A stretch of 64,000 nt of DNA. Origin: Nicotiana tabacum. Taxonomy: Eukaryota > Streptophyta > Magnoliopsida > Solanales > Solanaceae. The stretch spans positions 44,959,348-45,023,347 of the forward strand of contig NC_134102.1 of assembly GCF_000715075.1 (NCBI RefSeq), read 5' to 3'. Both the position numbers and the translations under genes were made by a program. Positions 10,713-23,643 of this stretch are shown here, piece after piece. The notes under the pieces were generated by a model. The model was not told the DNA's origin, searched no databases, and saw only the letters and a program-made list of their open reading frames with translations. Positions within the stretch are counted from its first letter, which is position 1. Every line of letters begins with the position of its first letter.

Positions 10713-12515
10713 ACTAGAGTTAGCTAATCCATTTAGAAACATTCCAGAACAAGAATAATTAAGGAAACAATAACTGACGTCTTAATTAATAAAAATCATT
10801 CAATACATAAGCATAAAAAGAAATCTAATCCAAACTATAATAATGAATGTTCCCATAAATAGGGTTTAAGTAATGGAATAAATACTACACACTTAATATT
10901 CAATACAAAGTAGGGAATTAAAAAAATGAGTAAAAGGTTAAGAAATTCTCCTTCAAAGACTTCAAATCTTCAATCTCCAAGTGTGGTGCAAGAAACTCTA
11001 GCTCCAAAGCTTGTAAAATCTGCCAAAGATATTTTTCAAATAAGCTAGGTCGAGTATTAAATAGTTTGGAAGTCAAAAATATAAAATATCAATTTTGTCC
11101 AGATTCTGCCCAGTTATTATGCTACGCGATCGCGTGAAACAACACCCTGATCGCGGTGACCAACTTCTGCAAAGCTTCGGAATCACGGAATGAGCCACGC
11201 ATTCGCGGAGAACATTTGAACAACCACTGACCAAGCTTTTCTAAATCGCGTTCGCGTGACAACCAACACATTATAGCCATCTTCCAGGAACTCTGCGATC
11301 ACATTTTTCCCCTTCGCGATCGCGTAGAGTACTTAAACAACTACTGACCAGCTCTTCCTTCTTCGCGTTTGCAGCCCAGCCTCCGCGTTCGCGGTAGCTA
11401 TTTCCCTGGGATTCAATTCCTCTCCATTTCTCATTTTCTCCATTTTTCCAAGTTCCTATTTAGATGGGAGCCACATGTCATGGTTAAAAATTAAAGGTTG
11501 AGATTTGATTAACCAAATTCAAGGTCCTAATCATGGTTAGAAAAATAGATATTTAATATATTTGCTTAAATAAAAGTTTGGGTAATCCCACAATTCTAGC
11601 TGCATTTATCCCATCCATAAATACATTAAAAACTTAGCTCTCTGTTTCTTACTTGTTTTTTTCTCTTTTCTTTCAGTGCGTCGTTCTTCAAATTCCTACT
11701 TTTCCCACGATCTAATTATTCACTTCTTCTTTGAGTTAATCTTTTGATGGCACCTTTTCTTTAGAATTAGCTATAAACATGGATGATACTTTGAATATTT
11801 TTTATAACCAGATATATATTTTAATTATGCTAATTTATAAATTTATACCAACAGTTGATAATGCTCAATTGAGCTATTGTAATAATCCTTTAGAACTGTA
11901 AGAAAGCTAAGATTATATTAGCCACCAATATTCTTATTAAACAAATTACGACAAACGTATAATAACAAGAACGGAAATAATATAATAAGGGTTGAACATA
12001 TTAAAGAAAAAGGAAACACAGCAATGAACCAATTAAAGATTAACTCAAAATTAAAAAATATGTATATCTAATAGTACAATAAAACAAGAAGGGGAAACAT
12101 AAAAGGATGAAGTTCAGAAAAGTGAAAAAAAGAACAACTACATAAACCTAAGAAAGTGATATGGCTTGTTATTAACCATTGTTAGGGCATTGGTTTTGGT
12201 TATTTAAATCTCAACCATTAATATTTAGCCATGACATTTGGCTTCCATCCAAATAGGAACTTGAAAAAATTGAGAAAATGAGAAATGGAGAGGAGTTGAA
12301 TCCATTTCTCTGGATGTTCGCAATTGCATTATTACTCTCCGCGATCGCGAAGAGTAATAACTGGCAACAATCAATTTTTCTATTTTAACATATTTTGACT
12401 TGGTTTCTTCCATATCTTCTCTAAATCACATAATACCTGAAATATGCCAATAAATATCAACAAATGTCTTAGTCTTTCCACAAAATCATACAAAAGTCTT
12501 AAGTATAAAAAAAGT
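10713..12515 (-). repeat. Athila-like element A, left (3') LTR
   Basis: 10713-11145 matches 26765-27205 closely (shared words GAGTAAAAGGTTAAGAA, GACTTCAAATCTTCAATC, ATTATGCTACGCGATCRCGTG), and the end near 12490-12510 matches AAAAGTCTTAAGTATAAA at 27214. The left part of this LTR is missing, replaced by the MITE and gypsy LTR. A Mutator-like element sits inside it at 11409-12303. The right edge is approximate; a GAGGACAAGT tract on the minus strand (about 12530) marks the polypurine region. Confidence 0.75.
11409..12303. mobile_element. Mutator-like non-autonomous element (MULE), 895 bp
   Basis: Long terminal inverted repeats of about 100-140 bp. The left end starts GGATTCAATTCCTCTCCATT; the right end ends GGAGAGGAGTTGAATCC, its inverse with few mismatches, and similarity extends inwards past GGTTGAGATTT. 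The 9 bp flanks ATTTCCCTG (11400-11408) and ATTTCTCTG (12304-12312) differ at one base. A 9 bp target duplication with long inverted repeats is diagnostic of Mutator-like elements. The interior has no open frame above 60 codons. A pyrimidine tract ending TTTCTTTCAG near 11677 looks like a splice acceptor and could mark captured gene sequence, but I cannot show this. Confidence 0.85.
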
Positions 12516-14382
12516 CTTAAACTATTACTTGTCCTCAAAAAAGTCAACAACTAAGAAGATCCTTCAATAGAATCAACAATCAAGCTCAATGGAACACCAA
12601 TATTATTTCAAGTCAAAAAGGTTCAAATTAAGTACAATCTAGTGTCTTCGGTTGGTACCAACAATTAATCTAAAGCATATGAATCACCAATAACTTCTCA
12701 TAACTTTTATTTCAATTCAAGTGCTCAAATATCATGTTAATCAATGTAGGAATCAAGTCATGACATTAAAGCTTCAAAATTTGCCTCTTGATCACATAAC
12801 AACTTTCTTTTATTCGTTTGTCTCAATTGAAAATTAGATTAAATTTACAACTCTAATTTCACGTGCCCTCACCTTAAGAGAGAATTCCAACCTATAAAAT
12901 GCAATTTAAAATAGAAATGGGATATCAAATGGAAAGAATTAACTCTCTCTCTCTCTCAAAGATGTTCAAATGTACACAAGTAGTGCCATAGGCTTGCACT
13001 TCATGTATTTTTTCTACTAATATATACATACTTGGGTTAAAATCAAGTAGGGCTTAAAGGGTTGTAATGTAGGATTTTGGTTAAGGTAGGACATAATTTG
13101 GGAGAGTGACTCAAAATCTCCCTAAGCACTACAATTTACAACAATAAGCACACTTCCTTCAAAACTTTTTCACCTATTCTTCACTTTTCATTTTATCACC
13201 TAGTCTTCCATTTATTTACAACTCCTTATTTTTCCTTCCTTTTTTCTTCTTTCACAACATTTCCAACCGTCACCCTCAAACTTAGGCTTTTAGCCTATGT
13301 TTACACTTTTAAATCACTTAGGGAGGTGGGATGCCAAAAGATAGATCAATAAAGAACAAAAGGTTAAAGCTTGTAATATGGTTGCCAAAGAATATGTTAA
13401 AGGCTCCAAAGGGCTTGACTAGGAAAATATGCAACAATGAGAAATTTAAGGCAAAAGAACGGTCCAAGGATGGCCTAACATCTTTTTTTAAACCAAGTTA
13501 GTCTAGGATTTCGCCTTGAAGCACATTCCGGGCAAGTTCTAGACAATAAATAATGCAAAAGAACTCACAAAAAAGCTCACCACACATAACATATGCAAAC
13601 TCGGGTGAAATATAAATCCAAAATCTAATTAAAACCAATAAACTCAAAGAAAATCACATATAGCCGAAAAGGCTATTTAATGAATTAAAGAGCCAAAAAT
13701 AGAACCTACAAGTGACAAAAAGGATTATCACTTCAATTATTTTTTATTTCAAACCACCAACAATTTATATGCTAAAGTATAAATATGTTTGTACCAAACA
13801 AGCCACACGTTAGTTTATGGATAAAAAGATCACCGTCAATAACCACTTTATTCACTACTAGATACTAAACTAACTAAAACAAATTGCTTAAAAGAGAAAA
13901 ACTAAAAAGACTAATCCCTTAAGAAAGTTGTCACGCCATCCATCATAGGAAAAAGAACTGTGGCATAAAAAAAAAATCAAGGAGTTTAATTAACACTACT
14001 ACAAGTAAATAAAGCAACAAAATAAAAAGAATAAAAACAAGTGCTAACATGCTAGAAATAAACTACAAAATATCACCAATAAACTACAAAAGTTAACTAA
14101 TCTGTCATGTCCACAAAATAATCATGTTCTGCATACATCAATCATATAGAAATGAGACACCCACACCTAAAGTGTTGCACGGTCCTCAATGCAACTAACA
14201 AAATAAGGTAAAATAGTGAGAGGTGCTCCCTGAAATCTGCATCACTCAGAGTTGGAGGTACTGGAAACTGTGAGCTCCAAGTCATCCTCGTCCCCATCAC
14301 CCCATCCATAAAACTTCCTCAGTGTTCTCATCATCTTTGTCAGGAACTTGCTCTTCTACTTTTCATGTTTTCTCTGCTTCAG
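12516..14382 (-). other. 3' non-coding region of Athila-like element A
   Basis: About 1.9 kb of AT-rich DNA without convincing open frames. Minus-strand purine tracts occur near 12530 and near 13290 (AAGTTTGAGGGTGACGG), either of which could be a polypurine tract. It contains a short CT microsatellite (about 12945-12957). It lies where Athila-like elements have a long spacer between the additional ORF and the 3' LTR. Confidence 0.55.
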
Positions 14383-15104
14383 CTACCTCCTCTCAATCTT
14401 ACCCAATTTGGCTTTAATAGCCTGGTTCTCTCGAGCAAGATCTGTCAAAGATGGATCCTTCCTTGTCCTAGATGGACTTGCAGATGTGCTCTCTCCAAAC
14501 GGTCCAGAAAGGAGACCAGCTACAAGCTGGCGGATATGTGTCTCCATGTCATAGACCCGGTGAGAGATATACCTGAGTGTGAGAGGTCCCTGCTCAAGTG
14601 GTGCAATGGCAGTAAAAGTGCATGTGGCTGCTATGGAAGAATCGAGCATCTCAGTAGTAGTGTCAGAAAACTGTCCAAATGAGAGTGATGCTATATCAAT
14701 CTTTCTTTTCTTCTGTGCATTCCCCGCTCCCTTTCTCAACAATAGATGAATGAGCTTCTCTGGATTCTTTTCTTTCTCTATAGGTCTCTTCTCTACCCCG
14801 CCTCATAGCATAAATGGGTGATCAACGATGGGAAGAATAATCTATTAGTCCTCTCTGTAACAATCTCTGCTATCTCATCAACAATAATCTGCCCCACATT
14901 CACCGGTGTGCCATCCATGAAAACACAAATAACCCTTGCCTTCTCAAGTGTAACCTCTATCTCATTAATTGAAGGCATGACTCGAGCATAGATAATTGAG
15001 ATCCAAGTCTGGCTTCGGCAATGAACTCAAAAGACTCGATCCTTGATTGAATTCTTATCCAATTCAATATCTTTCTGTCGTGCAAATATTTCACAAACCA
15101 TTGT
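14383..15104 (-). pseudogene. Additional ORF of element A, C-terminal part (putative plant transposon protein)
   Basis: Minus-strand coding relic. At 14978-14793 it reads MPSINEIEVTLEKARVICVF, then VNVGQIIVDEI and RLFFPSLITHLCYEAG, which match what I know of the 'putative plant transposon protein' domain found in extra ORFs of Athila/Tat-type retroelements. A one-base deletion near 14800 shifts the frame into 14742-14383, a hydrophilic tail with a KKRK basic patch and a helical, probably coiled-coil end (DLARENQAIKAKLGKIERR). The upstream part (15104-14979) has a stop after KNSIKDRVF. The N-terminal half lies at 23644-24050, on the far side of the inserted element. The function of this family is unknown. 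Confidence 0.75.
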
Positions 15105-18100
15105 TGTAACGACCCGGCTGGTCGTTTTGAGTATTACAATCCCGTTTCCACATTTACTTCTAAAATTGTACTTTTCAACTGTTGTGTGAATTGCTGGGGT
15201 AAATGGTTTGGGTCCGGTGAGGTTTTGGAATAAATTGAAATACTTAGTTCCAAGGTTTAAAGCTTAAGTTAAAATAGTGACCGGATGTCCACTTATGTGT
15301 AAACGAACCCGAAAAGTAGTTTTAATGATTTCAATAGCTCCGTATGGTGATTTTGGACTTAGGAGCGTGTCCGAAAAATTATTTAGAGGTACGTAGTGGA
15401 ATTTGGCTTGAAATGCCGAAAGTTAAATTTTTGGGAAGTTTGACCCGGGGGGGGGGGACCTTTTTGATATCGTAGTCGGAATCAGATTCTGAAAATTGAA
15501 ATAGGTCCGTAATGTAAAATGTGACTTGCGTGTACAAAATTTGAAGACATTCCGGATTGATTTGATATGTTTCGGCACAAGATGTAGAATTTGGAAGTTC
15601 AAAGTTCATTGATTTTGAATTGAGGTGTAATTCATCTTTTCGATGTTGTTAGGTGTGATTTGAGGCTCTGCGTAGGTCCGTGTTATGTTATGGTACTTGT
15701 TGGTATATTTGGTTGAGGTTCCGGGGGGCCTCGGGTGAGTTTGGATGGTTAACAGATCAAATTCGGACTTGAGGAAATGGTGGAACTACTGCCTACTGGT
15801 GTAATCGCACCTGCGAAGATTTTGATCGTAGGTGCGAAGCCGCATGTGCGCTCAGCCAGTCGTAGAAACGGCCAAGAGTGGAACTAGGTAGTGCTCGCAT
15901 GTGCGAATTTTTTCCCGCATATGCGAGGCCATATGTGCGAAGGAATGACGCAGAAGCGGAAAAAGGGTGAGGAAGCCGGGCAGCGCAGTTGCAGAAATTT
16001 TGTCCGTAGGTGCGGAGTCGTATCCGCGCTTGGCTCTCCACAGAAGCGGCCTGGGTCGCAAATGCGCCCATTTGTCCGCAGAAGTGAGGGTCGCAGGTGC
16101 GACCCCTTGTTCGCAGATGCGGAAATCGCTGGGGCAGAAGCTTAAATTCGGGGTTTCGTGATTTTTACCCATTTTTCGATTTTGGAGCTCGATTTGGGCG
16201 ATTTTGGAGAGATATTTTTCCACACAACTTGGGGTAAGTGATCTTGACTCCCCTGTGATTATATTTCATGAATTAATCTTCATTTTCTGTGTAAGATTAT
16301 CAAATTTTCAAGAGAAATAAAAGGAAATTTCTATAATGTCACAAAATTTGTTTTTTGAGTTTGAATACCGACTTGGAGTCGGATTTGAGTGAAATTAATA
16401 TGGTTGAACTTGTAATTGGATAGAATGTCATATTTTGTGAGTTTCGTCGGATTCAGATATGTGGGCCCCACAAGTGATTTTTGGGGCATAATTTCGGATT
16501 TTGTGGAAAATATTAGTATTTTGATATGGTATAAATTCTTATAATTTTCGTGGGCTGAATCAAATGAATTGTGACTAGATTCGAGCCATTTGGAAGTAGA
16601 TACGCACAGAATAGGATTTCTGGAGCATTGTTTAGCTTGCTCGGCATTGGATTTGGCTTATTCGAGGTAAGTAACTCTTCTAATCTTGGAGCTGAGGGTA
16701 TGGACCCTGAATATACGTACTATGTGAATTGTTGGGAGGCGACACACATGCTAGGTGACGGGCATTTGGGCGTGCACAATAGAAATTGTGACATAATTAT
16801 TTCTGTAGAATTTTGTAGTTAAATATTCTTGGCATTCTCCATGCGGTTTTATGTGTCAAAGAAATTGAGCTGAAAAGCATGTTAAAAATTATGTTGAGGC
16901 TATGTACCAGTATTTTGGGACCCATAGAGGTCATATTATTGTGAATTATTTGTTTTAAATTGAAAATTCATACTCAGTCATATTCATTTCATTACATATC
17001 GTATCTCAGTTTTTGTTGTTATTCATTGATACATCATATCATCATTTTTGGGCTATTATCATGACATTGTGAGCCCATGAGAGAGAGATTGGGGAGATTG
17101 ATGACTGAGGGAGGCCGAGGGCCTGATTGTGAGGATATTTTTGGGATCGGGCTGCACGCCGCAGCCGGCCATGTTGACTTTATATATATATTATTACTAT
17201 TATATGGATCGGGGCTGCCCGCCTGCAGCAGGCCTTATTGGCTTATTATGGCGCGTGAGTTGTCCGTGCGGATTCTGATATGATATGATAGCATGTGAGT
17301 TGTCCATGCAGATTATAGCGCTTGGGCTGTAGGAGCCCCTCCGGAGTCTGTACACACCCCCAGTGAGTGCAGGTACCTACTGAGTGCGAGTGCTGAGTGC
17401 TAAGTGACTGGGTAGGCATAAGAGATGGTGAGGTATGCCCGAGGGGCTATTTACGAGTGATTGTGAGGTATGCCCGAGGGGCTGTTTATGATTTTATCGT
17501 TGAGTTGCATCGCATTGGCATGCCCACATGACATATAGGCATATAGATGTATTTTCCTCATGCTGTACTGCATCACATCATTCATGATTTTCATACATTT
17601 TTTATAGATGGGCATAGTGATGCATTTATTTTTACACGGGTTATCTAAAAGGAAAATGAAACATCTTACTTATTTTGGAAAAACCTTTTGGGAAAATTAT
17701 TGTTTTCAAACTTATTCATATTTTCGGCAACTTCGGTAAACGATTTGGGTTTTCACTGATGTACTTTGAAGGAAGAACTATTATTTCTGAAATCATGATT
17801 TAGCTGAGCATTTTATCTCTGAGTTACTTCTGGTATTATTTGCTTTATGTTGTTATGGACTGTTGTGGATTATTGGTTTTGGACCCGACCTTGGTGGAAG
17901 CTCGTCACTACTTTCAACCTAAGGCTAGGTTTGTTACTTACTCAGTACATGGGGTCGGTTGTACTGATACTACACTTCTGCACATTGCGTGCAGATATTG
18001 GCTGTTGTTGTTGCTGTGCTAGATGGTTGCCGGATTTGAAGATGTACCTGCGTTCCTATTGTAGCTGGCTCTTGTTCATGGTCGCCTTAGATTAATAAAA

Positions 18101-18336
18101 GCTCTGTTTATGTACTATTCAAACAGACCCTGTATTTATTTCATTTCTGCTTTGTAAACTCTATTCTTAGAAGCTCATAATTTGTACTACCAGTTCTTGG
18201 GGAATGTATAAAATTAAGACCTTTATTAACTTAAATTGCTTTAATAATTGTTATTGGAATTGGATAAATGAAAGTTGGATTACCTAGCAGGTTGGGTTAG
18301 GTGCCATCACGACTAGTTGGATTTTAGGTCGTGACA
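15105..18336 (+). repeat. 5' LTR of nested gypsy-type element H, 3.2 kb
   Basis: Runs from TGTAACGACCCGGCTGGTCG to ATTTTAGGTCGTGACA and is followed directly by a primer site. Its modules in order are: an 11 G run at 15447-15457; a block of CGCACCTGCGAAG/CGCAGGTGCGAA words (15805-16140); GGAGCTC at 16184 and GGGGTAAGTG at 16231; a GGGATCGGGCTGCACGCCGC motif near 17147; and the terminal GGTCGGTTGTACTGATAC plus CTTCTGCACATTGCGTGC block. Compared with the 3' copy at 22145, its first 1.5 kb is highly similar by eye. Confidence 0.88.
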
Positions 18337-18339
18337 AGG

Positions 18340-18351
18340 TGGTATCAGAGC
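18340..18351 (+). other. Primer binding site, initiator-Met tRNA
   Basis: TGGTATCAGAGC, complementary to the 3' end of plant initiator-Met tRNA, three bases after the LTR end. This fixes the LTR boundary and the plus-strand orientation of element H. Confidence 0.9.
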
Positions 18352-21300
18352 TCTAGGTTCGTAGGTTCTACAAGTCATGAGCAAGTGTCTAGTAGAGTGT
18401 TACAGATCGGTATGATGACGTCTATACTTATCTTCGAGAGGCTACAGGTCATTTAGGATATATATACTTCCCATCTTTCTTTCCTTATCGTGAGAGATTG
18501 ATTCAGCTTGAGACATAACTCTTTGAATTTCTTCCACGTATTCGTATGCGCACATGAGCACTCAGTATCAGCTGTGCATCGCCGGCTTGTGATTTTATGA
18601 ATGAGGTTTGAGATATGTATTATGTGTTTTGGTGATGGGCCAGTCTGGAGGACTTGAGGCCATGGTTAGACCGCAACTTAAGCTCGGTAGCTTCAGTTGT
18701 AAATTGTAAATTTGAATTCATATGTTCGGTAATGTCCCTACGAGTGGAATTTGTTGCTTGATGAGCAGTATAATGGCAGTGTGATGGGTATGATGTGACC
18801 ACGGGATGTGTTAAGACGATTTGAACATGACGAGAAGTGTTTTCTTGAAATGTAAAGGAAAGACCATTGTGTGCTTGATTTTCGATTTGATGTGACGTAA
18901 AGTCTCGAGTATGAATGTTTTGAAGGATCTTTCACGTGTTTAAATTTTGGGACAAATTAAACCCTCATGTTTGGTTAATGAGTTTGGACTCAGATAGACT
19001 AAGCGATTGCATAGTAATTGTGACTGCGAAAGGGTATAATAAGATACCAGTTTGAGGCTAAGTAGGTGGGTTATCACATGCGGAGTAATCTATGTAGGTG
19101 TATTCCTTATGATGTGAGTAGAGAGTTTCTCTTTTGCCGATGGGGTGTATGTATTAGGATTTGAATTTGAATCTGGTTGAGAAAGTTGACCTGAGTGTTA
19201 AGAGAATAAATACGAGCTTAGCGGCTGATTGGGGTATTTTATGGTTGGCGTTGCATGAGTTGGAGAAGAAGTTTCGTTGAACTGACTGTGGCATTATAAC
19301 AGGAATAGAGTATGGGTATTGTGAGTTATGGAATGTTTTAATCTACGGCTTTGAGCCAAGTGGGGGAGCCTGCTATTGATAATTCAATTTCATGTTATAT
19401 GTAAAGGTTTAGTTTTGGGTTAGTTATGACTTGCAGAAGTTGAGATCGAGGATGAGTCGAATAAGAAAATTTCTGGCTATGGGTTATATTGCACGTATGA
19501 GTATATGAAAATCGTGGGATGAGTGAGTTGTTATTGGTGAATGAAATAGTATGCACAGAGTATGAATTTGATATGTGGTGTTAAAGTAGAGTTACTTCTT
19601 TGAGTGTAGTTGTGCTAATGGGGCACGTGTCTTTTGGCCCATTTGGGTGGTGCAATTAGATTTGAGCATAGTGGGTGACTCCCGAGAAAAATTCTAGTGG
19701 GTTTGAGAATTATATATAGCAATTGAGAATGTTTCCGGACTTGCGTATGGATAAAATCTGAGATTTTCATTTGATAGTTCCTGGACTTGCGGAAATTCTA
19801 TATGACTATGGATTCTACATTTTTGTAAAAGAAAGATAAGAAGAATAATTTCAAATTCACATAAGGTATTCTTAGAGTAAGGGTTACAATTGCAGTAGTT
19901 TTGAAGGTGCTTAAGAAGAATACAGTTGCTTATGGGCCGTAGGGCATTGTGGTTCTATGTTAGGTTGTGGGGGAGTTGTGGCTAAAGATCGTGGGGTTTT
20001 AGCAAGGATAAGTATTAATTTGAAGGAAAATTCGGAAGGGACTCGGAGAAATAGGACAACTGGGTAGTAGACCGGACCATTATGGTAGTGGTAGGATCGG
20101 TCCTTTCGGTAATTACGACATGGTAAGACCTTACAGATGTTTTGGTGGCAATATTCTTGGGTTTGGTGACCTGCGTGACTTGGTTGAGTTAGAGAGATTC
20201 GGTCCTAATGGCTTGGTTGTGCAAATGGATTCCAAAGTATTCTTGATGATTTTTACCGGTGTAGAGAATGTGTTGTGTATTGTGATTTCCTCATGGAAAG
20301 AAGCAAGAGAAAGGTTTCTAACTAAAAGGGTATGTAAATTATTGGTTAGTCAAAGTTGATAATAAGATTCTTGTGCTTTTCACATGATGGCAAAATAGAT
20401 GTTATGTGTTATACGAAAGCTAGGTTTTCATCTACAAGGTGACAGTACAGTCTTGAAGAGAAGGTAACGAATGTTGGACAATATGGGCGGTTCCAAATAA
20501 CTAGCTGAACACTATTATTACTTGGTGTTGTATAAGAAGGGGGCGGATTTCAGAAGGCGCATTGTATTTTGACTTACAGATGTATAATTAATATTGCAGT
20601 ACTCATATGGTTGATAGACTGCTGATACTCAAATTATTGCTATGTGCCACAGAAGAATTATGAGAGTATTTCTTCTGGAATGATCGTGCATTAAAGATGT
20701 GTTAGTCATTCGAAGGCTAGAATTGGGATCAGTTATGATGATTCACGTGTCCTATAAAGTTGGAATTTGGGAGTTTCAGGAGCAGATTGTTCATGGTTGC
20801 GGACTGTGAAGTCATGGCCGAAGTTAGTCAGATGATAGGATGCATTATGAATCAGTCGCAGTGAATTTTCGAAGGGCTATTTGTCTAATTATGGATGACC
20901 AGAGTTGATTTGGGGGTCCATTGGTAGGCCCAATTAAGATGTGTATTCTACACTGAGCCAGAATGGTTGGCTCCATACTGCTATTGTTGAGGGATGTGTC
21001 ATTCGGTTGATGTTGAACTTATTCGTGTTCTGAAATGATCTGTGAGTTACTCCTTTATGCTACGAGGAGTTGTGATTCATTGGTTATGTGCACAGATGGT
21101 GCGGTTCTATTTGAGCTTTATAGCAAAATTCAAGCGGGATGAGCATTTGGGTATTGCATGATCGATATCGTAATGGTTATGTCCTTTCAGGTTTCGTGTG
21201 GCATTCTTTTGTCATTTGCCTCTCCGTCGTTATTAATTTTGAGCAGGGTGGCTCGGGGTATATAATATGGACCAACATTTGGATGGGGTCACGCATTGCA

Positions 21301-22131
21301 GCAGAGTTATGTTAAGGTATGAACCTTGTGTTATAATCGGGTGATGGTTCTACGGTGTATGATGAATTTTCAGTGTTTCGTTGTGGTGGTACTTGTTAAT
21401 CTGGCAGGGCAATTCTCTCATTTGAGTCATTTTCCATGAGTGGGTATATTTGAATTGTTGCGTATTGGTGCACAGATGGCACATGTTGTGGCTCTGAGTT
21501 ATATTGGTGCGGCATGTCTGTGGAATAGTTGTGTTTAGTAATATAAGGTCATTGGACCTAGAATGGGTACTATCAAGTTTGATTTCGGTATACTCGGGAG
21601 TATAATATTGAAAGTCGGCTCAGAAAGTGATTATGGTTCTGGTTGGGGCGAGAGAGCTTCGTGACTTATTGATCTGGTAAATAGTCATGAAATTTCACAT
21701 GTTTCTTTTATTATCAACAGTGTACGAAGGTTTTGGGATGAGGTTTGGTTCGATATGGGTTTAATACTAGTATTTGATTGGTTTTGAAGTAGTCACTGTG
21801 ATCAGGAATGGTGCTACGAGCATGCGAGTTGTGTAATATGTTAGGTGATTATGTCCGTGGTTATGGTTATGGTTATGGCTTGATATAGCTGTTCAAACTG
21901 ATACAGTGTGTAAATGGAGGATTCGTGTCCTGAAAGAAATTCTAAAGGTTGGAAATTAAATTCCAAGGTTTATGGGCTAAAGATAAATCAATGATTTCAG
22001 TTGTATTGTGCTGTCAAGCTTATATGGAATAGGGTGACGTGGGTTCACCCCAGGGTACGTGTGTGGTAAAATGGAACAATGATTTGATGGCTTGGAAATG
22101 ACTCTTGTCACGTTCGAGGACGAACGTGTTT
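18352..22131 (+). other. Non-coding interior of element H (LARD-like)
   Basis: 3.8 kb between primer site and polypurine tract with no gag, protease, RT or integrase motif in any frame that I can recognise. The longest open frame (20120-20359, 79 codons) resembles nothing known to me. Long LTRs with a non-coding interior fit a large retrotransposon derivative (LARD) that depends on another element's proteins. 18375-18753 is repeated with moderate divergence at 35503-35882, so the interior is a conserved family and not random decay. Confidence 0.75.
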
Positions 22132-22144
22132 AAGTGGGGGAGAA
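22132..22144 (+). other. Polypurine tract of element H
   Basis: AAGTGGGGGAGAA directly before the 3' LTR, preceded by ACGTTCGAGGACGAACGT. This is the classical layout that primes plus-strand synthesis in this group. Confidence 0.88.
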
Positions 22145-23643
22145 TGTAACGACCCGGCCGGTCGTTTTGAGTATTACAACCCCGTTTCCCCATTTACTGC
22201 TAAAATTGTATTTTTCAGCTGTTGTGTGAATTGCCGGGGTAAATGGTTCGGGTCCGGTGAGGTTTTGGAATGAATTGGAACACTTAGTTCCAAGGTTTAA
22301 AGCTTAAGTTAAAATAGTGATCGGATGTTGACTTATGTGTAAACGACCCCGGAATGTAGTTTTGATGATTTCAATAGCTCCGTATGGTGATTTTGGACTT
22401 AGGAGCATGTCTGAAAAATTATTTGGAGGTACGTAGTGGAATTTGGCTTGAAATGCCGAAAGTTGAATTTTTGGGAAGTTTGACCGGGGCGTGACTTTTT
22501 GATATTGGGTCGTAATCCGATTCTGGAAATTGAAATAGGTCCGTAATGTGAAATGTGACTTGTGTGCCAAATTTGAAGTCATTTCGGATTAATTTGATGT
22601 GTTTCGGCACAAGATGTAGAATTTGGAAGTTCAAAGTTCGTTGATTTTGAATTGGGGTGTAATTCATCTTTTCGATGTTGTTAGGTGTGATTTGAGGCCC
22701 CGAGTAGGTCCGTGTTATGTTATGGACTTGTTGGTATATTTGGTTGAGGTCCCAGGGGACCTCGGGTGAGTTCAGATGGTTAACGGATCAAATTCGGACT
22801 TGAGGAAATAGTGGAACTGCTGCCTACTGGTGTAATCGCACTTGCGAAGCTTTTGATCGCAGGTGCGAAGCCGCATGTGCACGCAGCCAGTCGCAGAAAC
22901 GGCCAAGAGTAGAACTGGGCAGTGCTCGTAGGTGCGAAGAATTTGCCCGCACCTGCGAGGCTGAATGTGCGAAGGAATGGCGCAAAAGTGGAAAAAGGGC
23001 GAGGAAGCCGAGCAACGCAGGTGGGGAAATTTTGTTCGCAGGTGCGGAGTCGCATCCGCGCTTGGCTCTCCACAGAAGCGGCCTGGGTCACAAATGTGCC
23101 CATTTGTCCACAGAAGCAAGGGTCGCAGGTGCGACCCCTTGTCCGCAGATATGGAAATCGCTGAGGCAGAAGATTAAATTTGGGTTTTTGTGATTTTTAC
23201 CCATTTTTCGATTTTGGAGCTCGGTTTGGGCGATTTTGAAGAGAAATATTTCCACACAACTTGGGGTAAGTGTTATTGACTCCCTTGTGATTATATTTCA
23301 TGAATTAATCTTCATTTTTGGTGTAAGATTATCGAATCTTCAAGAGAAATAGAAGGAAATTTCTATAATGTCACAAAATAAATTTTTCGAGTTTGAATAC
23401 CGATTTGGAGTCGGACTTAGTGAAATTAATATGGTTGAACTTGTAATTGGATAGAATGTCATATTTTGTGAGTTTCGTCGGATTCAGAGACGTGGGCCCC
23501 ACAAATGATTTTTGGGGCATAATTTCGGATTTTGTGGGAAATATTAGTATTTTGATATGGTATAAATTCCTATAATTTTCGTGGGCTGAATCAAATTAAT
23601 TGTGACTAGATTCGAGCCGTTTGGAAGTGGATACGCGCAGAAT
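22145..23643 (+). repeat. Truncated 3' LTR of element H
   Basis: Starts TGTAACGACCCGGCCGGTCG and matches the first 1.5 kb of the 5' LTR up to GATACGCGCAGAAT. It then stops abruptly where the 5' LTR continues with AGGATTTC (about 16604). The last 1.7 kb of LTR is missing, so no target duplication can be tested. The sequence after it returns to element A. Confidence 0.88.

Noticed and set aside
13992..14012. CACTACTACAAG as a CACTA transposon end
   Set aside because: No subterminal repeats or partner end follow; a chance match in AT-rich DNA.
14348..14682. Plus-strand frames of 68 and 105 codons opposite the additional ORF
   Set aside because: These are shadows of the minus-strand additional ORF, which carries the recognisable domain.
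20120..20359. 79-codon frame in the interior of element H as a gag remnant
   Set aside because: No gag, zinc-knuckle or protease motif, and neighbouring frames do not continue it.
22772..23119. Overlapping frames of 60-115 codons on both strands in the H LTRs (also 15793-16223)
   Set aside because: Same cause: GCAGGTGCGAA-type repeats are poor in stop codons. Both LTR copies show them and they have no coding signature.
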